Assembly (NCBI GenBank): GCA_964543545.1
Contig: CAZIYT010000001.1
Coordinates: 372,001-436,000, forward strand
From: UBA4416 sp964543545
GTDB lineage: Bacteria; Bacteroidota; Bacteroidia; B-17B0; Aurantibacillaceae
DNA length: 64,000 nt
Reading direction: 5' to 3'
Position numbers and translations under genes: made by a program. Numbering within the stretch: position 1 is the first letter of the stretch; every line of letters starts with the position of its first letter. The notes beneath the pieces were generated by a model, which worked only from the letters and a program-made list of their open reading frames with translations, ran no database searches and was not told the origin of the DNA. Shown here piece after piece: positions 55,737-64,000 of this stretch.

Positions 55737-58169
55737 TTATTCGGTTCTCAGGCTTTTAACCGGGTTTGAAGTGGCGGCCTTTATGGTGTGGAAACATATT
55801 GTGATCAATGAAATCAACAGTACGATCGTCCCGATGCTTAAAAATAGCCAGATGCTGATGCTCGTGTGATAAGGAAAGTCGCGGAGCCAGATGCTCATCA
55901 CCCACCAGGCAAACGGGGAAGCAATGAGAATCGAAATGAGCACCAGTTTTAAAAAGTCTTTTACCAGTAAACCGTTGATGGTAAACACAGAGGCGCCTAA
56001 CACCTTGCGCACGCCGATCTCCTTAACGCGCTGCCGGATCATGAGCAGGACCAGCGCAAATAAACCCAGGCATGACAGAACCACTGCAATGATGGCAGAA
56101 ATGGCGAGGAGGATGGACAGTTGTTTTTCTTTTGTGTACCAGTTGTTGGTATTCTCATCCAGGAAAGATGCCCTAAACTCTTTGCCGGGTTCGAGCTCCT
56201 TGTAGGCCTTTTCTATCGCCTGCATGGCATGCAACGGGTTTACTGCATTGGTTTTCACAAACACATAGCGGATGGGCTCTATCGGCTCTATACCGGAGAG
56301 ATCCAGTACCAATGGCTCCGACTTCCTCCGAAGCGAATAGATATGAAAATCGGAAATGACGCCTACAATGGAATAATCGGGGATCGTGGAATCGATGGAA
56401 AAAGAAATCCCGGTTACTTCTTTCTCCCCAAATTGCTTTGCGAGGCTTTCGGTTACCAACACGCCGGTAAGGCTATCTGTTCCATAGGCTTTGCTAAAAT
56501 CGCGGCCATCCAGTAATTTAATGTCGAGGGTTTTTAAAAAATCATAGTCAACAGTCATCCAGTTCGTAGAGAGGCCTTTGTCTTTGTACACAAAGCTGGT
56601 GGTTGATTTCGAACGGTTCCCGTCTTTCCCCAGGCCAATATTGATATTCGCACCGCTAATGCTAATAATAGAAGGATCCGATGCCAGCCTGTTCCTGAAT
56701 CCGTTTAAGATCGCCCGGCCTTGTTTTATATCTGCCAGGGGGACACTGATCACCGATTCCTTATTAAAACCTAAAGGCATGCTGCGCATAAACTCAAATT
56801 GCTTATAGGCGATGAGCGTACAGGACATTAAAAAACAGGCAATGGCAAATTGAAAGATGATGAGTGAGTTCCGGAAGACACCCGGCTTTTTGAGCGATAC
56901 GGCCCCTTTTAAAACGCTGGCCGGATTCAGTCTGGAAATGATATAAGCCGGATAGCCACCTGCCACTAAGGATACAAGCAACAAGCCCAGGATGAAGAGG
57001 ACGATCGTGGCAGGCTGGTAAAAGAAACTCAGCCTTAAGTGCGCATCGAATAATTTGTTGAAAAAAGGGAATAACCATATTGCCGCAACAAGGCCTATCA
57101 TTAATGAAATACTGCAAACCAACAGGCTCTCACTCCAGATCTGGATAAAGATCTGCTTCTTTCCGGCACCCAGGCTCTTCCTTACACCCACTTCCTTACT
57201 GCGGGTAAAGGACCTGGCGATGTTCAGGTTAATAAAATTAAAACAGGCGATGGCCAGGATAAAAAAGCTTACCAGTAAAATCGTGTACACATAGGTTTTA
57301 CTGATCACATTACCGCTTCCAACGGCTCTATGGTAATGAAATTCGTTGAGCGGCAATAAGCGGTAGGCTTGATAGTCACCTTTCTCATCCCTGATGAAAC
57401 CGGCACCTTTCATATATACCGAATCGATGGCATGATACTTCGCCAGCATCCACCGGCATTTATCTTCCACGGATTTTTGAGAGCCGTTTGGCTTTAGCTT
57501 AATGTAAACATCATGGCTTGAAGCAAACCAGTTAGTTTTATTTTCCGCATATTGTGATGACAGCTCGCTGTTAACCAACACATCATAAGCAATAGAAGCA
57601 TTTTTCGGACAATCTTTCACGACGGCGCTTACCGTTACTTCTTTCCACTGGTCATCCACTTTTACGCTGATCCGTTTGCCGATGGGATCTTCGGTGTTGA
57701 AAATAATTCCGGCCGCAGATTCACTGATCACGGCATTCCCTAAATCCACTAAAGGATTATGCGCATTTCCCTTTGCAAAGGGCACGGAAAAGATCCTGAA
57801 AAAATCATTGTCTACGAGGTTGATCTGTATATTCACTCTTTTGTCTTTATATTCCACGCCGCCACCGCCTGAGGCGTAACGGGAAACCGCTTCGATCTCC
57901 GGGATCTCTGCCTTAAGCGCAGGAGTCACCGGATAAGGCATACCGCTTGCCAGTTTTTCACCATTCGATACATGGTTCGCCCGTTTATAGACTTTGAAGA
58001 TCCTGTCGGAGTCGGGATAAAAATCATCAAAAGACAATTCGAACCTGGCGTTCAAAAACAAGAGGATACTGCAAAGAAAGGCAATCGCCAGGCCAAACAC
58101 GTTGATGCCGGTGTATGTTTTGTGCTGTATTAAATTCCTGACAGCTGTTATCATATAGTTTCTAAACAT
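55737..58169 (-). CDS. MacB/FtsX-type ABC permease 2
   Basis: 810 residues from the ATG at 58169 (MFRNYMITAVRNLIQHKTYT). The same two-block layout: helix, MacB domain (GMPYPVTPALKAEIPEIEAV), first FtsX block led by ARSFTRSKEVGVRKSLGAGK, second MacB domain (LLDGRDFSKAYGTDSLTGVL), second FtsX block after IRQRVKEIGVRKVLGASVFT, end NPVKSLRTE. It is the closest paralogue of the partial permease 5: RDFSKxxxxDxxTxVxVTES and the following IYSLRRKSEPLVLDLS region are shared. The gap to permease 3 is only 11 bases. Confidence 0.93.
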   Translation of the reverse strand: MFRNYMITAVRNLIQHKTYTGINVFGLAIAFLCSILLFLNARFELSFDDFYPDSDRIFKVYKRANHVSNGEKLASGMPYPVTPALKAEIPEIEAVSRYASGGGGVEYKDKRVNIQINLVDNDFFRIFSVPFAKGNAHNPLVDLGNAVISESAAGIIFNTEDPIGKRISVKVDDQWKEVTVSAVVKDCPKNASIAYDVLVNSELSSQYAENKTNWFASSHDVYIKLKPNGSQKSVEDKCRWMLAKYHAIDSVYMKGAGFIRDEKGDYQAYRLLPLNEFHYHRAVGSGNVISKTYVYTILLVSFFILAIACFNFINLNIARSFTRSKEVGVRKSLGAGKKQIFIQIWSESLLVCSISLMIGLVAAIWLFPFFNKLFDAHLRLSFFYQPATIVLFILGLLLVSLVAGGYPAYIISRLNPASVLKGAVSLKKPGVFRNSLIIFQFAIACFLMSCTLIAYKQFEFMRSMPLGFNKESVISVPLADIKQGRAILNGFRNRLASDPSIISISGANINIGLGKDGNRSKSTTSFVYKDKGLSTNWMTVDYDFLKTLDIKLLDGRDFSKAYGTDSLTGVLVTESLAKQFGEKEVTGISFSIDSTIPDYSIVGVISDFHIYSLRRKSEPLVLDLSGIEPIEPIRYVFVKTNAVNPLHAMQAIEKAYKELEPGKEFRASFLDENTNNWYTKEKQLSILLAISAIIAVVLSCLGLFALVLLMIRQRVKEIGVRKVLGASVFTINGLLVKDFLKLVLISILIASPFAWWVMSIWLRDFPYHTSISIWLFLSIGTIVLLISLITICFHTIKAATSNPVKSLRTE

Positions 58170-58180
58170 GCGCGTTGGTT

Positions 58181-60562
58181 TTATTCGGTTCTTAAACTTT
58201 TTACCGGGTTGGCAGCGGCTGCTTTTATGGCCTGGAAAGAAATGGTAAAGAGGGCGGTGAGCAAAGCAATCAGCAAGGTCAACAGTCCCACGCTCCACCC
58301 GATGCTAATGTGAAAAGCGAAATGATTCAGCCAGCGGCTCATCAACAGCCAGGAAAGCGGCAGAGCAATAGCCCCGGAGAGAAGCACCTGGAGAACGAAC
58401 TTCCGGGAGATCAGCTGAACGATGCTCAGCACCGAAGCCCCCAGCACTTTCCTAACACCGATCTCTTTTATTCTCAATTCGATCATAAAGGCCGATAAGC
58501 CAAACAAGCCCAGGCAGGCCAATAAAATAGCCAGTCCTGAAAACAGTAGGGTAATATCAACCGTTTGCGATTCTTTGACGTAAAGTGATTTCAAATGATG
58601 ATCTAAAAACACAAAATCAAAAGCGGCGTTCGGCAGATTTTTAGAAAAGATTTTTTTAATTTCTTCAATCCTGGTTTTGTCTTCGCCCACATTCAGGCGA
58701 ACCAGTATATAAGGCCTGTTTTCGGTGGGTGCATTATGAAAGGCATAGGCACCGATAGGCTCGTGCAGGGTTTGAAAATGAAAATCCTCGACAACACCTA
58801 CGATCTCATCGGCTTCGCTCACCACGTTCACCTTTTTCCCAATAGCTTCTTCGGGCGTATAACCCAGAAATTCAATGGCCGTCCTGTTGAGTACTATCTG
58901 GAAGGTACTGTCTTTTTCACCCACCTGGTCGGAGATGGTTTTTCCCGCCAGCAGGTGCAGCCCGAGCGCAGGAATGAATTCCGAGCCTGAGCGGCAGCTG
59001 ATGATCTGTTTGTAATGCTCCGGCTGTTGTGGCCTGAACAGCGTACGGGAGCTGCCATCTTTCCCCGGAAAAGTTTGGAGGCGGCAAACAGCGTTCACAT
59101 CATTCAGGCTTTTCAGGTCGTTGATCAGGCCATTCATTTGGTTCATGGTTTCTGCGCCGGAGGTATTCAGGCACATCACCTGCTCCGGTTTAAAGCCAAG
59201 ATTCTTCGTTTGAATGAATTGCAATTGCCTGTAAAAAACGATTGTGGAAAAGATGAGGATAATGGAAACCGAAAACTGAATTACCACCAGGCCCTGGCGC
59301 AGCATCCCGGTAAATTTATCGCTCCTGAAATGGGTGTGGAACAGGTCTTTCGGATTGAAGGAAGACAGATACATCGCCGGATAAAATCCCGAAACAAAGA
59401 TAATCGCCAGAACAGAAACGCCCACCAGGATCAGGATGCTCCTGTTCAACAACTGCCCTACCTGGAGCTGGCTGTTGGTGATCGCGTTAAAGTAAGGAAG
59501 CAAGAGGATCAATAGCAGAAAAGCGAAAATGACTGCAACCAGCACCAGTAAAGCCGTTTCGATGTAAAAGCGTCTGATCAGCTCTTTACGGTCGGCACCC
59601 AGTGTTTTGCAGATCCCTACCTCGCGGAAGCGCTTTTGCGAGCGCGCCGTTGCCAAATTCATGTAATTAATAGCTGCAATCAGCAGGATCACGATCACCA
59701 GCAGACTCACAATCTTCACGCTTTCTTTATCGCCCGTATTTTGCACATAGGAGTTCTGGATTCCTGCCGAGGAGAGGTGAATCTCCGAAAAGGGTTGTAA
59801 GGAGAAGCTGATCCAATCCTGTGAAGCCGGTTTCAGTCTTTTGGAAACCGCCATCATCTGTTTCCCTACTTCTTTATAATCTGCGCCTTCCTTCAGCAAC
59901 AGGTAAGTCTCGTAACTGGCATTGCTCCAGGTCATATCCTGCATCCACTTGACGCTGGCAAAGGAACCCATCATGGCAGGCCGGATAGAAGAATTAGGTG
60001 GCAGGTCTTTAAAAACCGCGCTTACTTCGCACACGATGGAATTATCGATCGTGATACGTTTCCCGATAGGATCTTCGTCGCCGAAATAACTTCTGGCCGT
60101 GCTTTCATTCAGTGCAATCACATTGGGCTTTTGCAAAGCCGTCTTATTCCCTTTCAAAAAAGTGAAATCGAATACAGTGGTCACAGCCGGGTCCACCCAG
60201 TAAAGATTATTTTCAATAAAGGCCTTATGATCGAGCTTAACATTGGCGGGGTCGCCGAAATTATGACGGATGAGACGCACCTGTTCTTTCACTGCGGGGA
60301 TCTCTGCTTTAAAGGTCGGGCCTGCGATATTGGGTGCACAGCCCCATTTTTCAGGAACGGCGTCGAGGGTGGAATGGCTGATGATGCGGCAGATCCTGTT
60401 CTTGTTGGACTGAAACGAATCGAAACTCTGCTCGTAATCCAGGTACAAGAAAAGAAGCAGCGCCATGGCAATGCCGCTGGCCAGCCCTCCGATATTGATG
60501 AGCGAGAACAGCTTATTCTTGGATAAGTTTCTGAGTGAAAGTTTTAAATAATTCCTGAGCAT
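58181..60562 (-). CDS. MacB/FtsX-type ABC permease 3
   Basis: 793 residues, ATG at 60562 (MLRNYLKLSLRNLSKNKLFS). MacB domain with CAPNIAGPTFKAEIPAVKEQ, first FtsX block led by ARSQKRFREVGICKTLGADR, second MacB domain (LNRTAIEFLGYTPEEAIGKK), second FtsX block after MIELRIKEIGVRKVLGASVL, end ANPVKSLRTE. It is the most divergent of the five in the first block. The start is preceded by the repeat at 60574-60792. Confidence 0.93.
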   Translation of the reverse strand: MLRNYLKLSLRNLSKNKLFSLINIGGLASGIAMALLLFLYLDYEQSFDSFQSNKNRICRIISHSTLDAVPEKWGCAPNIAGPTFKAEIPAVKEQVRLIRHNFGDPANVKLDHKAFIENNLYWVDPAVTTVFDFTFLKGNKTALQKPNVIALNESTARSYFGDEDPIGKRITIDNSIVCEVSAVFKDLPPNSSIRPAMMGSFASVKWMQDMTWSNASYETYLLLKEGADYKEVGKQMMAVSKRLKPASQDWISFSLQPFSEIHLSSAGIQNSYVQNTGDKESVKIVSLLVIVILLIAAINYMNLATARSQKRFREVGICKTLGADRKELIRRFYIETALLVLVAVIFAFLLLILLLPYFNAITNSQLQVGQLLNRSILILVGVSVLAIIFVSGFYPAMYLSSFNPKDLFHTHFRSDKFTGMLRQGLVVIQFSVSIILIFSTIVFYRQLQFIQTKNLGFKPEQVMCLNTSGAETMNQMNGLINDLKSLNDVNAVCRLQTFPGKDGSSRTLFRPQQPEHYKQIISCRSGSEFIPALGLHLLAGKTISDQVGEKDSTFQIVLNRTAIEFLGYTPEEAIGKKVNVVSEADEIVGVVEDFHFQTLHEPIGAYAFHNAPTENRPYILVRLNVGEDKTRIEEIKKIFSKNLPNAAFDFVFLDHHLKSLYVKESQTVDITLLFSGLAILLACLGLFGLSAFMIELRIKEIGVRKVLGASVLSIVQLISRKFVLQVLLSGAIALPLSWLLMSRWLNHFAFHISIGWSVGLLTLLIALLTALFTISFQAIKAAAANPVKSLRTE

Positions 60563-60573
60563 GTTTTTTAATT

Positions 60574-60792
60574 TTTAACCGCATAGGCACATAGAAAATA
60601 GAGGGGGCAAAAAAGATCTTTCTATGATGTATATGTGCTAATGTTCTTTTTTGAAAACCATATAAGGCATAGAAGGGCATATAAGTTTTCTTAATAAATT
60701 TTAGTTGCTTGCACTATTCTTATATCTTCTTATATGGTTGCTGAGCCTGCCGAAGTATGGTTTAATGATTTTAGTTCTCTATGTGGTTTAAT
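60574..60792 (-). repeat. Nested inverted-repeat element 2 between permease genes
   Basis: Fills the 232-base gap. TTTAACCGCATAGGCACATA at 60574 on and TCTCTATGTGGTTTAA at the other end are the outer inverted ends; AACCATATAAGGCATAGAAG (inner left, near 60657) pairs with CTTCTTATATGGTTG (inner right, to 60740). GCTGAGCCTGCCGAAGTATG follows, as in element 1. The two elements are about 80 percent alike by eye. Confidence 0.75.
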
Positions 60793-60794
60793 TG

Positions 60795-63200
60795 TTATTC
60801 CGTTCGTAAGCTTTTTACCGGGTTGACAAGTGCCGCACGAAAGGCCTTATATCCTACCGAGATCCAGGCGATGACCAGGGAAATCACCATGGCAATGGCA
60901 AATACCGTCCAGCTGATGTTAATCTTATAGACAAAGTTGTTGAGCCAGTTGCTCATGACATACCAGGACACCGGCACTGCAATGATAAAGGCGACACCGA
61001 TCAGCAGCGTAAATTCTTTGGAGAATAATAACAGGATATTTCCTACTCCCGCACCCAGTACCTTCCGGATCCCCACTTCCTTTGTCTTTTGGACGGTCAT
61101 AAACGATACCAGCCCGTAGAGACCGAGGCAGGAGATAAAAATAGCAAGGCCCGAAAAAATCTTATACAACAAGGCCATCTGTTGCTCCTGCTTATAAAAC
61201 TCCTCAATGTTTTCATCCATAAACACGCTGCTATAGGCATATTCCGGATAAAATTTATCCCAGACCTTTTCAATTGCCTGCTGTGATTTTGCCAGGTTGG
61301 TGCTTTTCAATTTCATAGAAACCATACAGAACCTGCTCTTCCGGGCAGCAATCAGCAAGGGCTTGATTTCCTCGCGCAGCGAATTGGTTTTAAAATCCTT
61401 CACCACGCCAACAATTGTTCTCCACCTTCCTCCACCGGTGCGGATTTGTTTTCCAATCGCCACCTGCGGATCTTTAATATTCAGTTTCCGGATCAGTGTC
61501 TCATTGACCACGACACTGCCCGAGGTATCGGTAGCTGCATAGGGCCCTCCGGCGGCGAACTTCAGATCGAAGGTTTTAAAATAATCGGCATCCCCCAGTT
61601 TGGTATATAAGGTAAAATTTTCATCGTCCTTGTGATCAAAGGCAAAGTTGGTTCCGGCATTGTGATCGGAGGAGGGAATATCGCTGCTCAGGGAAACCAT
61701 GCTTACCTCCGGCACCTGCAACAAGGCCTGCTTGAAAGCGGCATGCCTGGCCTGGGCCACGCTATCGGTTGAGCTGGCAACGATCAACAAAGCTTCCTTA
61801 TTAAATCCAAGGTCGGCTGTCCTCACATATTCCATCTGGCTCACGGCAACGATCGTTCCCACGATCAGAATTTGTGAAATGGCAAACTGTACCACCACCA
61901 GGCCGCGCCTCAAAGAAATCCCGCCTATGGTGGCCGAGCTGATCTTGCTCTTTAAGGCCACCACCGGCTTGAAGCCCGAAAGGATCAGGGCCGGATAGAA
62001 CCCGGAAAGCGCAGTGACCGTTACTACAATGAATAGAACAAACAGGGCATTTTGCAGGCTAAACAACGACAGCTCCTCCTGGATGGAAATGATGTGCTTG
62101 ATGAATGGCAGGGCCAGCCAGGCAATCACGAGCGCCAGGCAAGCGGAAAGCAAAACGATGAGATTGGTTTCGCCCAGTGCCTGTAAAAATAATTGTTTGC
62201 GGTTGCTGCCCAATACTTTTCTTACGCCGATCTCTTTCGAGCGGGTCACTGCCTGGGCTGTAGACAGGTTAATAAAATTGATGCAAGCCATCACGATGAT
62301 CAGGAAGCCAATCATTGATAAGGTCATCAGTGTGCTGCGGCTGGTTACATGATCGCCCAGGCCCGGGATCCGCGTATCAAAATGAATTTCACTTAAGGGC
62401 TGCAGGCTATTGCTGATCTTATGGGCACCTGTGTTGGTATAATACTTATCGGCTAAGCCTTTTAGCTGTGCCTCTACCCTTTCCGCCGGCAGGCTTTCCG
62501 GCAATTTCATAAATACCTGGAAAGCACTCGTTGTGCTGCCCCAGTCGGGGGTATAGCCGTAATAGCCATTGTTTTTGATAGTAATAAAAGAACCGATGAC
62601 GGTTGTCGGGAAGTCGCTGTTGCCCGGAACATCTTCTATGATCCCGCCCACTTTCATATCCATCGCATTATCGATCCGGATCACCTTTCCGACAGCACGT
62701 TTCCAGTCTCCAAAATATTTTACCGCCATGGTTTTGGTAAGGACGACCTGCCCCGGATCCCTTAAGACAGAAGCATTCCCGGCCAGCCAGGTGGTGCTGA
62801 AAATATCGAAATACTCCGGCTCACAAAAAAACACGCCTGATTCTTCGATGAATTTTTTGCCCGCCGTGTTCTGTATATCACCAACCGTAACCTGGGTACC
62901 ATAGGTATAATAAAGACCCGTCAGCTTAATCTGCGGGAAATCAGTGCGCAGTGCTTCCAGCGCCGGGTAAGGGATTCCGGGTGTGTACTCGGTTCCGTCA
63001 GGACCTTTATCTTCGGTAACCACGTGGTAAATATCCCGGTAAGCCGGCCGGAACCTATCATAGCTCAGCTCATAACGCACCACCAGGAAAATGATGAGGC
63101 AGGCCGCAATGCCAATGGCGAGGCCGGAAATATTAATGAAGCTATAGGCCTTATGACGTTTTAAGCTCCGTAATGTGATTTTAAGCTGATTCGTGATCAT
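60795..63200 (-). CDS. MacB/FtsX-type ABC permease 4
   Basis: 801 residues, ATG at 63200 (MITNQLKITLRSLKRHKAYS). MacB domain with TPGIPYPALEALRTDFPQIK, first FtsX block after AQAVTRSKEIGVRKVLGSNR, second MacB domain (FAAGGPYAATDTSGSVVVNE), second FtsX block after MTVQKTKEVGIRKVLGAGVG, end VNPVKSLRTE. The start is 10 bases from the stop of permease 5, so these two are co-transcribed. Confidence 0.93.
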   Translation of the reverse strand: MITNQLKITLRSLKRHKAYSFINISGLAIGIAACLIIFLVVRYELSYDRFRPAYRDIYHVVTEDKGPDGTEYTPGIPYPALEALRTDFPQIKLTGLYYTYGTQVTVGDIQNTAGKKFIEESGVFFCEPEYFDIFSTTWLAGNASVLRDPGQVVLTKTMAVKYFGDWKRAVGKVIRIDNAMDMKVGGIIEDVPGNSDFPTTVIGSFITIKNNGYYGYTPDWGSTTSAFQVFMKLPESLPAERVEAQLKGLADKYYTNTGAHKISNSLQPLSEIHFDTRIPGLGDHVTSRSTLMTLSMIGFLIIVMACINFINLSTAQAVTRSKEIGVRKVLGSNRKQLFLQALGETNLIVLLSACLALVIAWLALPFIKHIISIQEELSLFSLQNALFVLFIVVTVTALSGFYPALILSGFKPVVALKSKISSATIGGISLRRGLVVVQFAISQILIVGTIVAVSQMEYVRTADLGFNKEALLIVASSTDSVAQARHAAFKQALLQVPEVSMVSLSSDIPSSDHNAGTNFAFDHKDDENFTLYTKLGDADYFKTFDLKFAAGGPYAATDTSGSVVVNETLIRKLNIKDPQVAIGKQIRTGGGRWRTIVGVVKDFKTNSLREEIKPLLIAARKSRFCMVSMKLKSTNLAKSQQAIEKVWDKFYPEYAYSSVFMDENIEEFYKQEQQMALLYKIFSGLAIFISCLGLYGLVSFMTVQKTKEVGIRKVLGAGVGNILLLFSKEFTLLIGVAFIIAVPVSWYVMSNWLNNFVYKINISWTVFAIAMVISLVIAWISVGYKAFRAALVNPVKSLRTE

Positions 63201-63210
63201 GTGTTCTTTC

Positions 63211-64000
63211 TTATTCGGTTCTTAAACTTTTGACTGGATTTGCCATAGCGGCTTTCAGCGTATGGAAGCCCACCGTGAGCACGGCAACTAAAACGGCCGT
63301 GAGGCCTACGATCAAAAACAAGGTCCAGCTGATCGTCATCCTGTAAGGAAAATTCTGCAGCCATTGGCTCATCAGCCACCAGGCCAAGGGTGTGGCAATG
63401 ACAATGGACACCAGCACCAGCCTTAAAAATTCTTTGGTGAGCAGGAGATTGATGTTCATCGCCGAAGCTCCCAGCACTTTCCTCACGCCGATCTCTTTCA
63501 CGCGTTGCCCGATCATCAACAGGGCCAGCGCAAACAAGCCGAGGCATGAAAGAACAACCGCAATAAGCGACGAGACTCCGAGAAGCCCGGAAAGGCTTTT
63601 CTCCTTGTTGTACCAGCGATCGGTGTTCTCATCCATAAATGTTCCCCTGAATTCCCGGCCGGGTTCCAGGTCTTTGTAAATGTTCTTTACCATGTCCATA
63701 ACCTGTACCGGGTTGTTGCTCCTCAGCTTGATAAATACATAGCCTATGCGGGTTCCCGAAGACATATCAATGGTCAGTGGCTCTGTTTTTTCGTGCAGGG
63801 AATACATGTGAAAATCGGGGATCACGCCGATGATGGTGGATGGAGGCATGGCACTGTCGGCAATAAAGGTGAGGCCTACCGGGTCTTTCACACCAAACTG
63901 GCTGGCCATGCTCTCCGTCACGATCACCGATGTGGTGGTATCTGCCGCAAACGATTTGCTGAAATCACGGCCCTGGAGCAGCCTCATGTCGAGTGTTTTC
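63211..64000 (-). CDS. MacB/FtsX-type ABC permease 5 (partial; N-terminus outside window)
   Basis: Only the C-terminal about 263 residues are in the window; the frame stays open across 63987 to the right edge (KTLDMRLLQGRDFSKSF), so the methionine at 63987 is internal. Visible: end of the second MacB domain, with SVIVTESMASQFGVKDPVGL and the IGVIPDFHMYSLHEKTEPLT region, then the last FtsX block after GQRVKEIGVRKVLGASAMNI and the C-terminal NPVKSLRTE. It closely resembles permease 2 (55737-58169). Confidence 0.9.
   Translation of the reverse strand, partial: KTLDMRLLQGRDFSKSFAADTTTSVIVTESMASQFGVKDPVGLTFIADSAMPPSTIIGVIPDFHMYSLHEKTEPLTIDMSSGTRIGYVFIKLRSNNPVQVMDMVKNIYKDLEPGREFRGTFMDENTDRWYNKEKSLSGLLGVSSLIAVVLSCLGLFALALLMIGQRVKEIGVRKVLGASAMNINLLLTKEFLRLVLVSIVIATPLAWWLMSQWLQNFPYRMTISWTLFLIVGLTAVLVAVLTVGFHTLKAAMANPVKSLRTE

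Noticed and set aside
55452..60792. Recurrent CATAG/CATATAAG blocks as possible tRNA or ncRNA genes
   Set aside because: No cloverleaf or conserved RNA motif; nested inverted ends fit mobile repeats better.
63211..63987. A complete 258-residue protein starting at 63987
   Set aside because: The frame stays open to the window edge and the content starts in the middle of a MacB domain, so it is the C-terminal part of a longer permease.

Overview
The window looks like a chromosomal segment of a member of the Bacteroidota, probably an environmental Chitinophagia, Sphingobacteriia or Cytophagia type. Support comes from lineage-typical families (DUF1501/DUF1800, DUF4271 next to a divergent HemD, DUF3109, DUF5777, GDYXXLXY/DUF2157, HTTM, tandem FtsX-type permeases), many SPIIs-type lipoproteins, near absence of Shine-Dalgarno sequences, and promoters of the TTTG-N19-TAnnTTTG class (clearest before clpP and gbsR). 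There is no rRNA, tRNA, CRISPR array, phage or complete insertion sequence. The accessory character lies in interspersed palindromic repeats and low-complexity coding segments.

Layout. 1-2062: the start of a large secreted Ig/PKD-like repeat protein (cut by the left edge) and a small lipoprotein. 2148-11813: a MoxR/DUF58/DUF4350/DUF4129/SpoIIM/RDD membrane-system cluster, with methionine aminopeptidase and a GDYXXLXY/DUF2157 pair embedded. 11911-14500: a DUF1501-DUF1800 pair. 14826-20777: DUF3109, a DarA-like protein, three lipoproteins, a TonB-domain protein and a 65-residue Lys/Ala-rich histone-H1-like protein. 21302-23680: a GbsR/MarR-type regulator, two small paralogous membrane proteins and a methyltransferase; two matching operator-like palindromes precede the regulator and the first membrane gene. 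24929-31237: ClpP, an aspartyl-protease-like protein, a 2H phosphoesterase, a SpoIIE phosphatase, free-methionine-R-sulfoxide reductase and an acyl-CoA ligase. 31237-36529: MutY, YceI, DUF5777, DUF4271, a HemD with a long basic N-terminal tail, and RnpA.

36835-44425: an ECF sigma/anti-sigma pair divergent from a gene pair that includes a lipid-anchored truncated haemoglobin; FolC; an ExbB-ExbD-TonB-like energy-transduction operon; VOC and SRPBCC proteins. 44718-50745: LigD (PE-LIG-POL), small genes, an HTTM protein, a Thr/Asn-rich exported protein and a DUF6496 protein with a Lys/Ala-rich tail. 50863-64000: on the minus strand, one TolC-type protein, one ABC ATPase and five consecutive MacB/FtsX-type permeases (the last cut by the right edge), separated by copies of a nested inverted-repeat element.

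The most unusual signals are: (i) a short palindrome around CACGACGTGTCGTG that sits between genes and also inside the coding regions of ligD and hemD, encoding Arg-Arg-Val-Val-Thr-Ala in both; (ii) Lys/Ala-rich histone-like segments attached to at least four unrelated genes; (iii) at least three families of interspersed hairpin repeats; and (iv) the small GbsR-controlled membrane-protein cluster with its own operator pair. All functions are inferred from sequence reading alone; no database search was run.
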